Positions 30,064 through 38,289 of a stretch of 39,955 nt of DNA are shown one piece after another. The notes beneath the pieces were generated by a model, which saw only the letters and a program-made list of their open reading frames with translations, had not been told where the DNA came from and made no database searches. The translations under genes were made by a program, and so were the position numbers. How positions within the stretch are numbered: position 1 is the stretch's first letter; every line of letters starts with the position of its first letter. Origin of the DNA: a virus; IMG/VR virus record IMGVR_UViG_3300007735_000719, positions 1 through 39,955 of that record; one strand, written 5' to 3'.

Positions 30064-31433
30064 CACTGCATCCCCAATCGGCGGCGAACCTCGTCTGGCG
30101 ACATGTTGTATTTTTTGGCGGTGTACGCAATATCTTCCTCAGTCGGAAGCGGGTTCTTGCCGCCAGCCGGCGCCGCCGCGCCTTGGCCGGCAGCGGGCGA
30201 GGCTTCCTGCGGCGCGGCGCCGGGGGCCGTCGGCGTTTTGCCCAGTTCGGGGAACTGATACCCCTGGTCTTCCGAATACATGTCTCGGAAGTCCTGCTGC
30301 ATGTCTTCATAGACCTGAATGAAACGCTTCAGTTTCTGCTCTACAACGGGCGGGTCGTCATTTGCTTTAGGAATAAACGGCATTAAGCGCGGGTATTCCG
30401 ACGCCGTGACGGCGGCGCCGGAGCGGTCGTGAATGATCATGCTGCCCAAATCCGCGATGGCCGCGCGGGTTGGGACGCCTTCGGGGTCTAGACGCGACAG
30501 CGCCGCATCAGGCAAAAATCCTTTCACACCTGTTGCGGCTTTAGACCCAGCTTGCTCGCCTACTTTGCCGCCCTGTATCAGCGTCAATGCGTTTCGAGCT
30601 AACCGCAGAGAATGCTCGTTTTCCATCACCGCGCGCGCGACCGGGCTTGGTAACGCCTTGAGGCCGCCGCCTTTAGTTTTGCCGGCACCAGCGGAGGTGG
30701 CAATTTCTTTCCCGTAAGCGTTGAACTGATGCACCGTCCCGTCGTCGTCGGTTTCAGTGCGCGCCACCACGTTCGCGTCTGGCGCGCCGTCGCCGCGCTT
30801 GGATTTGAAGTACAACGCTTGTATTTCCGGCGGCTGGGTAGACAGCCATTGCGCCGTCCGCACATCCGCCGGGAGCTGCCCAGCCTCGGTCGGCGCGCGG
30901 TACAAATCATGCTCCATAAACCGCTGCATCGCCTCTTGGAACGGGGGCGTGCCTGGCGTCAAACCGGCATCAATAAGCGTCTGCGCGCGGTCGGACGGTT
31001 TGGCTATGTCGGCTTCTTCTTTAGCCGTCATCCCGCGCATCCGCCGGGCGAGAATCGAGACTTTCGCCGGGTCGTTCAACTGACTAACGATGAACTGAAC
31101 GTGCGGCGGGCCGATGCCCAACGCTTCGGCCATATCCGGGTCTTGCGCAGCCGTGGAGATCAGGCCCATCAGCGCGGTAGGGTCTTCGCCGGCCAGCGCG
31201 GCGCCATTGCGGAATGCGTTGATCTTGCTTTCCAGCCGGGCCTTGCGCTCGGTCGCCTGCCCCGTCGCAATATCCTGCTGATACTTCTGCGCCTGCAACT
31301 GATTGGCCTGCATATCATTCTGCAAGCTCTGGATCTTCATGATGGCGCCAAGCTGGTTCATCCCGGCGTTCGGGTCGGGCTGCGGCATTGAGATGGGCGT
31401 CAGCCCTCGGACAAGCGTCGGATCTAATGGCAT
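30063..31433 (-). CDS. Virion protein, probable DNA-ejection factor
   Basis: A 456-aa protein, helical and Ala/Gln-rich at the start (MNQLGAIMKIQSLQNDMQAN, then AQKYQQDIATGQATERKARL), with a structured centre (LARNALTLIQGGKVGEQAGS) and a Pro/Ala tail. The pattern of N-terminal coiled coil followed by a compact domain is common in phage ejection proteins that sit between tail and larger internal proteins. Start ATG 31433; the genes on both sides follow without a gap. The role is inferred from order and composition. Confidence 0.75.
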   Translation of the reverse strand: MPLDPTLVRGLTPISMPQPDPNAGMNQLGAIMKIQSLQNDMQANQLQAQKYQQDIATGQATERKARLESKINAFRNGAALAGEDPTALMGLISTAAQDPDMAEALGIGPPHVQFIVSQLNDPAKVSILARRMRGMTAKEEADIAKPSDRAQTLIDAGLTPGTPPFQEAMQRFMEHDLYRAPTEAGQLPADVRTAQWLSTQPPEIQALYFKSKRGDGAPDANVVARTETDDDGTVHQFNAYGKEIATSAGAGKTKGGGLKALPSPVARAVMENEHSLRLARNALTLIQGGKVGEQAGSKAATGVKGFLPDAALSRLDPEGVPTRAAIADLGSMIIHDRSGAAVTASEYPRLMPFIPKANDDPPVVEQKLKRFIQVYEDMQQDFRDMYSEDQGYQFPELGKTPTAPGAAPQEASPAAGQGAAAPAGGKNPLPTEEDIAYTAKKYNMSPDEVRRRLGMQ

Positions 31434-31434
31434 G

Positions 31435-33090
31435 TCAAACCGTCCGGTTGTTTGCGTTGATCATGCTGCGAATGTACTCATTCATCAATCGCTGGTCTTG
31501 AGTCGTGCCGCGCGACAGCGCATTTGTAATGGCACGGTTCCACCCTTCCTGCGCCCCCAGATACCCCGACGCGCGCGCTGCGGCTGAGTCAGTAATGCCA
31601 GTCATCTGCGCCTGCCCGCTTGCGCCCATCGCGTTACTGACGTTGGTGCCCATGTTCTGACCCGCCTGAGACAGCGTTGTCGTCGCAGTCTGCCCCGTGC
31701 CTGCAATCGCCTGCAACGGGTTCAGCAAATTCGTGCGGTTGGTCTGGTAGCGGTTGAAGGCGTTCATGAACTCCTGAGACGCCAAGTCCTGCCCGTAGCC
31801 CTGGGCGGCCTTCAGCGCCCCGCCGGAGATGAGCCCGCCCCGCGCCGCCGCCTGACGGTCAAGCGCCTTCAAGCCTTCGGACATGCGGAACGCGTAGCCG
31901 GGGTCGGCTTGGAAGTCGGCCATCGTGAAGTTCCGCGCCAGAGATCCATACCCCGGCGCCCGCCGGTTGTTACTGATTCCAAGCAAGTCCTGCATCCGGT
32001 TCAGCGCGTTAACGCCGCCCTGCCGAAACGGTTCGTTCAGCGCGGTCTGCGCCGCAAAAATTTCGCGCGCCAATTCCATCTGCCGGTCTGCGGTCTGCGA
32101 GCCGATGTTCGCCGCGTCCCGCGCTGCGTCAGACTGAAGCCTTGCAGCTTCTTGTACTACGTTAGCGTTCCGAATCCCAGAAACAATATCCACACCCGCG
32201 CGCAGCAAGTCGCCTCTAGTCACGCCCCAGTCCGTCATTAAATCGCTAAACCAGCCCATGTTATTGCCTCCGGGGCCTGCGCCCGCTGTGCTAGTCACCC
32301 CAGCGCGGCCGGGGTTGTTCATTGCGCCTAGTGTACCCGCAGCTCGCGCCGCGTTCGACAGCCCTGCTGTTGCGCCAGTCGACACCCAGCTAGGCATATT
32401 TCTGGCAAATTCCGCGCTGCCGATTTCCGGGCCGTACTTTAGGTAATTCGCAAAGTTTTTTGGCGCGCTAGCCAAATAACTCCCCCAGCCTCCAGCCGAT
32501 TGCACGCTAGATGCCAGACTAGACCCCGCTCTCCCGCCTAAATAGCCTTGCCCGGCGCTTAGCGCGATATCGAGCAGATCTCCACCTTCACCGGCGGTTC
32601 GCCCCCCTGCATACGCCGCCCCCGCCCAGGGCCCAAGAAAATATCCCGTTGCTACCGTGATGATGGGGTCTAAGATCGACATAATGTCAAAGTCGCGAGG
32701 CGGTAGCGCATTCTGCGCCTGATAGCTCCGCGCGGCGACATCAAACAGCAGATGTACCGGCACATTGGGGTGCTGTTTGATTAACGTCTGTAGCCCGGGC
32801 TGGCGGGCGTCATCGCGGCCGTAATAGGGGTCGCTAAATGCTCGGTTGTAGTTAGGCTGACCTTTTTTCGTATCCGGCCTTGCAAACCATCGCTTTAGCC
32901 AATTAAGCGTGTCCTGCTCAACCGTCGGCGAGTTGGGGTCAATCCCGCGAGCCCACAACCCAGCGCCGCTTGCCATCGCAAATCGTTTGACATCCTCATC
33001 GTGGTGAAACCCGCCAGACATGCCAAAACGAACTTTTACGCCGTTAAAGACGCGGACGTCCCCTTTTTTTGGCCGGCGGTAGGTAGCCAT
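31435..33090 (-). CDS. Virion protein, probable DNA-ejection factor
   Basis: A 551-aa protein. Its first 115 residues form a separate-looking domain (FGMSGGFHHDEDVKRFAMAS, YGRDDARQPGLQTLIKQHP). Gly/Ala-rich hydrophobic segments follow (TVATGYFLGPWAGAAYAGG). The C-terminal half is helical and rich in Ala, Gln and Arg (AARLQSDAARDAANIGSQTA). The latter half resembles phage DNA-transfer proteins such as the P22 gp7/gp20/gp16 group in style, not by clear identity. It lies directly after the S74 fibre gene. Start ATG 33090. Confidence 0.77.
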   Translation of the reverse strand: MATYRRPKKGDVRVFNGVKVRFGMSGGFHHDEDVKRFAMASGAGLWARGIDPNSPTVEQDTLNWLKRWFARPDTKKGQPNYNRAFSDPYYGRDDARQPGLQTLIKQHPNVPVHLLFDVAARSYQAQNALPPRDFDIMSILDPIITVATGYFLGPWAGAAYAGGRTAGEGGDLLDIALSAGQGYLGGRAGSSLASSVQSAGGWGSYLASAPKNFANYLKYGPEIGSAEFARNMPSWVSTGATAGLSNAARAAGTLGAMNNPGRAGVTSTAGAGPGGNNMGWFSDLMTDWGVTRGDLLRAGVDIVSGIRNANVVQEAARLQSDAARDAANIGSQTADRQMELAREIFAAQTALNEPFRQGGVNALNRMQDLLGISNNRRAPGYGSLARNFTMADFQADPGYAFRMSEGLKALDRQAAARGGLISGGALKAAQGYGQDLASQEFMNAFNRYQTNRTNLLNPLQAIAGTGQTATTTLSQAGQNMGTNVSNAMGASGQAQMTGITDSAAARASGYLGAQEGWNRAITNALSRGTTQDQRLMNEYIRSMINANNRTV

Positions 33091-33093
33091 ACG

Positions 33094-34560
33094 TTACGGC
33101 GCCGCGCCGCCTTTTTCGAGCGTCGCTAACCGAGATTTAAGGTCTTCAATCATGGCTTGTTGTTCTTGGATCGCTTTGGTAAGCAGAGACACCATACTGC
33201 CGTAGCCGAGCGCATCTGGGCGATTCTGGTCGTCATATTGAACAAACTGAGTCAGCCCAATGGCATGCACTTCTTCCGCGATAAAACCGCCAAAAACAGC
33301 GTCGCCGTCATTGTTGCCTTTATAGGTGACCGGGCGAAGCTGCATCACCTCGGCGAGACCGTAAGGCGCGTCAGTGACAGAATTTTTATAGCGGATAGAC
33401 GAGGTGCTGCGCTGAAGGATGCCTGTAGCGGAAGACATCACCATGTTTGCGGCGGTGCCGGTAGTGCTAGCGTAGACGTCGGGCGCGCGAAAAGCGCCAT
33501 CTATGATGTAAAGACCATCCGCAGAAGAATAGCGAACGCGCTCAGAAAAAGTGCCGGCTTTGTACGAATACAAGCCAAACGTCCCGTCTTCAGTAGCGTT
33601 GTTTGGGTCGGCAATTGTCGCTGTTAACCGGATGTATTCAGTGCTGGCCGCGACGCTGTTGTTGCCGTAAAAACGAAGATTCGCAATGTCGTCGGACGCC
33701 GCAGGCGACGCGCTGTCTTTGTTAAAGACAAAGTTTATGCCTCCCGAACCGGCGTCCGTGCTTTGAAAGTAGGAATTACTCAGGCTGGTAGTGGAATTCA
33801 CTGACAGCTTATAAGCGCCTATGGGCGCCGCCCCAGCAGCCAGTGTGGTGAACTGCCCCGAGTTCGCTGTCGTTCCGCCGATAGCTGGGGGCGATGCCAG
33901 GTATGTGCTAAACCCGGAACCAGACACGGTAGACGACGCGCTAAGGGTAGTAAACGCCCCGGTGTTCGGCGTGACGTTGCCGATTGGCGGCGGCGACGCC
34001 AAGTTAGCCAAGTTAGTCACCTGAAATCGAGTGCCATCATAAACTACGGGGACTACCTGCCCGATTACGATGTCCCCCGCGGTCAATGCGACCGAACCCG
34101 TTTTGGTCACCGATTTTGCGCCGAGCCCGTTCAAATTGAGCGTCACGCTAGTCGTGGTGTTAGTCCCAGCCGCGACAAAGTTGAAAGCCTGGCCTGCGGC
34201 GTATGCGGTAAAATTCGGAGACGTTACCGTAGCGGTAATGGTGTCAGTCCCGGATACGCTGGAAAGTAGCTGAGACGTGCCAAACGTCTGCGCGCTGCTG
34301 ACGTTGTCCACCGTCCATAATTCAACGTCGTCGGCTGTAGTCAGCTTCAGTTTGTAGGCGGCGGATGCCAGCCACACGTTGGCTTCGCCGCGAGAGTCGA
34401 GAATGATCGGGTTAGTGTTAGCGGTGGCGCCAGCTTGATCTGTGTACGTCGCAAGCGGCGTTGTAGTGCCGGCGGCGTAAGAATAAAGTTTGCCACCAAC
34501 CAGCGGAGCGCCGGCGGTAGAGAAGAACTGCATTTTCGGCAAGGGGCTGAGAATTGCCAC
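33094..34560 (-). CDS. Tail fibre with self-cleaving S74 chaperone domain
   Basis: A 488-aa fibre. The N-terminus MAILSPLPKMQFFSTAGAPL with GGKLYSYAAGTTTPLATYTD is a known phage fibre start. Beta repeats (YLASPPAIGG and related) fill the centre. The last 100 residues are an intramolecular chaperone of peptidase family S74: SSIRYKNSVTDAPYGL with the Ser/Lys pair, LRPVTYKGN, GFIAEEVHAIG, then a coiled coil (IQEQQAMIEDLKSRLATLE). The domain assists trimer folding and is cut off. ATG 34560. Confidence 0.92.
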   Translation of the reverse strand: MAILSPLPKMQFFSTAGAPLVGGKLYSYAAGTTTPLATYTDQAGATANTNPIILDSRGEANVWLASAAYKLKLTTADDVELWTVDNVSSAQTFGTSQLLSSVSGTDTITATVTSPNFTAYAAGQAFNFVAAGTNTTTSVTLNLNGLGAKSVTKTGSVALTAGDIVIGQVVPVVYDGTRFQVTNLANLASPPPIGNVTPNTGAFTTLSASSTVSGSGFSTYLASPPAIGGTTANSGQFTTLAAGAAPIGAYKLSVNSTTSLSNSYFQSTDAGSGGINFVFNKDSASPAASDDIANLRFYGNNSVAASTEYIRLTATIADPNNATEDGTFGLYSYKAGTFSERVRYSSADGLYIIDGAFRAPDVYASTTGTAANMVMSSATGILQRSTSSIRYKNSVTDAPYGLAEVMQLRPVTYKGNNDGDAVFGGFIAEEVHAIGLTQFVQYDDQNRPDALGYGSMVSLLTKAIQEQQAMIEDLKSRLATLEKGGAAP

Positions 34561-34573
34561 GATGAATCTCCAG

Positions 34574-35827
34574 TTAGCTCGTCGCCGAGATGATGGCGAA
34601 GTTTATCAGCACTGCCTCTGATCTGCTTGTGCCGCTGTAATTAGTTACGCGAATGCGGGCAGTGCCCGCGCCGGTTACTTGCGCGGTGCAGGAATAAGTG
34701 TCGGCGGTTCCTGCGGGGCCGATATTTACGATCAAAGTATCGGTTGCCGCGAGTAAAGCATTGTTCAGAATAAAAGACACTGAAGCGCCGCCCGCAAGCG
34801 CCGCGGTGTTCATCGTGATTACGCCGCATGCCGCGTCTAACGTCACCGCTGTGGATTTATTGGTGGCTTGCGTGACCGAACCGCCAGGGTTACTAGTTCC
34901 GCTAATGCTAACGCTGTACCCCAAAACGCCTTGTGTGCATTTAACGCCTATAACGCCGGAGGAATTGTATGCAGCGGCTACCCACAGAGTTGATGAAAAC
35001 TCGCAGTCGCCTTCATCTGACTGAAAAGCTAGTTGGTTGTTTATGGTGACGTTTGTACCAGCATAAATTACGCCAAGCACATGAAAAGATATGGAGCGGT
35101 CATAAGTCACTGACACGTTTGTGGCATTTACAGAAGATGAGCCGTAAAGATTGCCGTTTATCTCACCATTTACCGCAAAAGCCGGCGATTCCGAATCGTT
35201 GTAAATTTTGCCAATAAAGTTTGAATTGATCGCGATACCGGAGCTTCCAGTTCGCCCGTTAAGCACGGGAGCGCCGCTCAAAATAAAGCAGCCATTGCTA
35301 TTCATTGTGAAGGTATTAGCGTAACCAGGAGTGCTTTGCATTGACCGCAAAACAAGGCTAGTTCCGCTGCCTTCCGCACCAGACACAATTACCGGCACCG
35401 TAACTTGTGTAAATGTAGGTGACGATGTCCAAGTTGGCGCGTTTGCGCCGTCGCTAACTAGCACGTCGCCCGGCTCACCAACAGTTGAAAAACTGTACGC
35501 CGCGCCGGTGCCATAGGCCACTGATCCGGCCGCGCCAGAAATATCAGTCCACGCCGGCGCGCCAGCTCCGTTGCTGGTCAAAAATTGCCCCGTTTCCCCG
35601 GTTGTGGTGAACCTGTACGACTGACCATCTCCATATGCCACGGCGCCAGCCAGCGGCGTAGAAGTAGAGTTGGTTCCGCCATTTGCGATTGGCGTCACGC
35701 CCGTTCCGCCGCCGGTGTTGGTGAACAGATTGAGAAAAAATCGATACCACTCTCGGGACACTTGACCGTTCCGCGCATCCAGAAAAGGAACGCGAGGCGG
35801 CGTGATGTTGGTAGTGGGCTCAGCCAT
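34574..35827 (-). CDS. Tail fibre or adaptor protein with two internal repeats
   Basis: A 417-aa protein. I use ATG 35827, which overlaps the gp10-like stop; a TTG at 35842 is possible. The N-terminus has ITPPRVPFLDARNGQVSREW with RFFLNLF, a common fibre-attachment stretch. Two repeats of about 35 residues follow (AVAYGDGQSYRFTTTGETGQ and SVAYGTGAAYSFSTVGEPGD). The C-terminal 100 residues match the domain of the 137-aa protein at 8165-8578. It probably forms a trimeric fibre attached to the gp10-like neck. Confidence 0.85.
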   Translation of the reverse strand: MAEPTTNITPPRVPFLDARNGQVSREWYRFFLNLFTNTGGGTGVTPIANGGTNSTSTPLAGAVAYGDGQSYRFTTTGETGQFLTSNGAGAPAWTDISGAAGSVAYGTGAAYSFSTVGEPGDVLVSDGANAPTWTSSPTFTQVTVPVIVSGAEGSGTSLVLRSMQSTPGYANTFTMNSNGCFILSGAPVLNGRTGSSGIAINSNFIGKIYNDSESPAFAVNGEINGNLYGSSSVNATNVSVTYDRSISFHVLGVIYAGTNVTINNQLAFQSDEGDCEFSSTLWVAAAYNSSGVIGVKCTQGVLGYSVSISGTSNPGGSVTQATNKSTAVTLDAACGVITMNTAALAGGASVSFILNNALLAATDTLIVNIGPAGTADTYSCTAQVTGAGTARIRVTNYSGTSRSEAVLINFAIISATS

Positions 35828-37250
35828 TTGTAGACGACACAAGCAATTCGGCGCCGACGATGGATATCTTGACAGGATCAGTGCCGGACACTTCGTAGAC
35901 TCGGTCGCGAAGTTTTTCGGTCATACCCAATCGCCGCCAAATAACCCGGGTGCCATACGCGCCTAACTCGCCCATTGAGGCCCAATGTTCGTTCGACCAG
36001 GTGTGCCCGCCATCGTCTGACCAGCGCAGCATGACCTGCGGGTTCGACCCTTGGCCGGTCACCAGACCAACACCCGTTTCGCAGTCTAGCTGCAACGAAT
36101 GATGCGCGGTGCGCTTTAAAGTGTTCTGATCTGACGCCAATGCACGCCAAGACCGCAACCACTTTTGCGGGGCACCGTTATCGGTAAACACGTTTAGGTC
36201 AAAAGCGTACAAGTTGCCGTTGCCATAATCGCCGACCACGACTTCACCGCCGTAGTTCATCTGGCAGTTTGACGCATGGCGGTAAAACTGACCGTTCTCA
36301 AATCTGGCACGTTCATGCCAACCGCCTGTCGCTACGTCATAAACCCAAGTCGCGTTTCCAGTAGGGAAAGACAGCACATAAAACGAATGCCCGTCTTGCT
36401 GGTAAGTGTACCCAATAGCGTCAGAGATGGTCGCATAGCTCTGGATTGCGTACTCCACGGCGTGCGTGCTGATGCGCTGGCCGGTGTAACCGTTTGCTCG
36501 ATACACCATGCCAGTGCCGCGCGCATCAGCGCCGAGCCAGAAAAGCCCGTTGTCCATTTTGGCTACTGAGTACGCCGCCGCGCAGCCAAGTTCGTTAAAA
36601 GCGCCTTGAATGCGCGTTAGCGGAAAATCCGCAGCGCCGGAGTCATACCAAACTTCGACCGAATTAGTGCCAAACAGCCACGCTTCGCGGTGGTCAATTG
36701 CAACGGCAATCAGCCCGTCAGGAGAGCCTTCCGCGCTGGCAAAATCCAAAGGATCTACCGACGTACCGTCTAATAGCTGGGTGACCCAAATTTTTTGCGA
36801 ATTAGGCTCATTAAACACAAAGTACCCATCTAGATACCCCACTGTGACCGCGCCGGGAAAATCAGGATCGGTAATTTCCGCAAACACGTTCGTGCGGGCG
36901 TTGTAGATATAGCTGCGCGGGTTACACGCCACAAATAATTGCGTGCCGTTATCAGACATGCTGACCGGCCCACTTCCTGACACCGTGCCAAGCGCCGTCG
37001 CACCCCAGGCCGCGTTTACTTGGTACAGCGTATTGCCAGACACGGCATAACCGTACCCGCCAAACTGCCATAGCCCGCGCACCGGGCCGCCACCAAGCGC
37101 CGCTAACAGCCTTAGCCCTGGCGCGCGGTTAAGAAAACCGGCGGTCTTGCCGTTTTCGGGCGTTGCCTCGGGGTACAGGTTCACCATACGGTTGTCCGCA
37201 GCGTTAACGCTGCGGGCCACATAGGCTTGTCCCAGAATGGGCGTTTTCAT
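35820..37250 (-). CDS. Tail-neck protein (P22 gp10-like DNA stabilisation protein)
   Basis: A 476-aa protein, nearly the same length as P22 gp10 (472 aa). The typical start MKTPILGQAYVARSVNAADN with RMVNLYPEATPENGKT is followed by repeated beta blades (LWQFGGYGYAVSGNTLYQV, VSMSDNGTQLFVACN, YLDGYFVFNEPNSQKIW, WLFGTNSVEVWYDSG). Gp10 hexamers form the lower tail hub that plugs the packaged DNA and carries the spikes. ATGA-type overlaps with both neighbours. Confidence 0.92.
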   Translation of the reverse strand: MKTPILGQAYVARSVNAADNRMVNLYPEATPENGKTAGFLNRAPGLRLLAALGGGPVRGLWQFGGYGYAVSGNTLYQVNAAWGATALGTVSGSGPVSMSDNGTQLFVACNPRSYIYNARTNVFAEITDPDFPGAVTVGYLDGYFVFNEPNSQKIWVTQLLDGTSVDPLDFASAEGSPDGLIAVAIDHREAWLFGTNSVEVWYDSGAADFPLTRIQGAFNELGCAAAYSVAKMDNGLFWLGADARGTGMVYRANGYTGQRISTHAVEYAIQSYATISDAIGYTYQQDGHSFYVLSFPTGNATWVYDVATGGWHERARFENGQFYRHASNCQMNYGGEVVVGDYGNGNLYAFDLNVFTDNGAPQKWLRSWRALASDQNTLKRTAHHSLQLDCETGVGLVTGQGSNPQVMLRWSDDGGHTWSNEHWASMGELGAYGTRVIWRRLGMTEKLRDRVYEVSGTDPVKISIVGAELLVSSTNG

Positions 37251-37996
37251 CAGTAGTTGCCAGCAAACACGTTAAATCGCTGGCGAGTTCCTACAATGCT
37301 GTACGGCAGCCCCATGATGTCGCCGGGGCTGTTGATGCGCTTCAGATTGCGTTTGCTGGTCATCGCAATGCGTTTGACTTGCGGCGGCGGCTCCACGCCA
37401 AACTCCGGTGCGATTTCGCAAGCCAGATTGTACTTAAACGCTCGCAGGTAACCCGGCGGGAACAGCAGCGGCGTGACCAGCGTCGCCGGCTGGATCAGTT
37501 CTTCCACCGAAATGAAGTGCCACTCCAGCGCCCGGGTCGGCACCGGGTAGACGTACATCTCAATGTCGGGATACGTCATGTTCAGCCAGATGACTTGCGG
37601 GTAGGTGCTGGTGACCGTCTTGACCGCAATGCCATCGTACTGTTGCTGGTTGATCTGCTTGATGCCGAACGAAATGCCGGTCGTCGCGTCGCGAAAGTAC
37701 GTTGAGTCATCAAGCTGGATGGGCCGGTTGCCCTCAAAATCACCGGACGGCCCCAGCGTGCGGCTGATGGCGTTGGCGGGCCAAGTGAACACCTGGTCTT
37801 GCGTAGAGAAGATGCTGAGCCGCTCGGTGTTCCACGAGTCGATCATCTGATTGAGTGCGGCCAGTGCGTCGATAGACGTAGCCGCCGACGGCGTCTCGCC
37901 TTCCGCAAGCTGCCCAATCAGTCGGAGCGCACCGTTAATCTGCTCTCCTGCCGTGGTTTCGCCGGCAAACAAAACCGATGGAACAATGATGGTCAT
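37250..37996 (-). CDS. Head-to-tail adaptor (P22 gp4-like)
   Basis: A 248-aa protein of the gp4 type, longer than P22 gp4 (166 aa). Features are GEQINGALRLIGQLAEGE, DALAALNQMIDSWNTERLSI, FTWPANAISRTLGPSGDFEG and YLRAFKYNLACEIAPEFGVE. It should bind beneath the portal and receive the gp10-like hub encoded next. No transmembrane part. Its stop and the gp10-like start share one base, and its start overlaps the upstream gene. Confidence 0.87.
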   Translation of the reverse strand: MTIIVPSVLFAGETTAGEQINGALRLIGQLAEGETPSAATSIDALAALNQMIDSWNTERLSIFSTQDQVFTWPANAISRTLGPSGDFEGNRPIQLDDSTYFRDATTGISFGIKQINQQQYDGIAVKTVTSTYPQVIWLNMTYPDIEMYVYPVPTRALEWHFISVEELIQPATLVTPLLFPPGYLRAFKYNLACEIAPEFGVEPPPQVKRIAMTSKRNLKRINSPGDIMGLPYSIVGTRQRFNVFAGNY

Positions 37997-38289
37997 GCGC
38001 GGTTACTCCCGATATAGCCGACAATGAACACGGCCACAATGGGCAGCGTCAGGTTCCAAAACCACGAATGCACGTCCCACACCCGCCGGTCGGCCCAGCC
38101 CCACCACGGCAGGTTCGCGCGGCGGCCGTTACCGTAGTGCTCGATCCAGCGGTATTCGGCCTGCGCGTGCTCGCGGCCGATGAACACGCCAGCGCCCAGC
38201 GCCGCACCGGCCCACCAGTCGCCGGTTGCTAGGCCGATGGCTGCTTGCAGGGCAAGAGCGATAAGAAGGTGTTCTAGTTCGTGCAGCAT
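37993..38289 (-). CDS. Small membrane protein of unknown function
   Basis: A 98-aa protein with hydrophobic segments at about 7-37 and 80-95, separated by a charged and aromatic part (REHAQAEYRWIEHYGNGRRA, NLPWWGWADRRVWDVHSW). I recall similar short membrane proteins in several podovirus tail regions, always hypothetical. The start overlaps the tailspike stop by one base and the end overlaps the gp4-like start by four. A role in lysis or in DNA entry is possible, but nothing decides it. Confidence 0.7.
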   Translation of the reverse strand: MLHELEHLLIALALQAAIGLATGDWWAGAALGAGVFIGREHAQAEYRWIEHYGNGRRANLPWWGWADRRVWDVHSWFWNLTLPIVAVFIVGYIGSNRA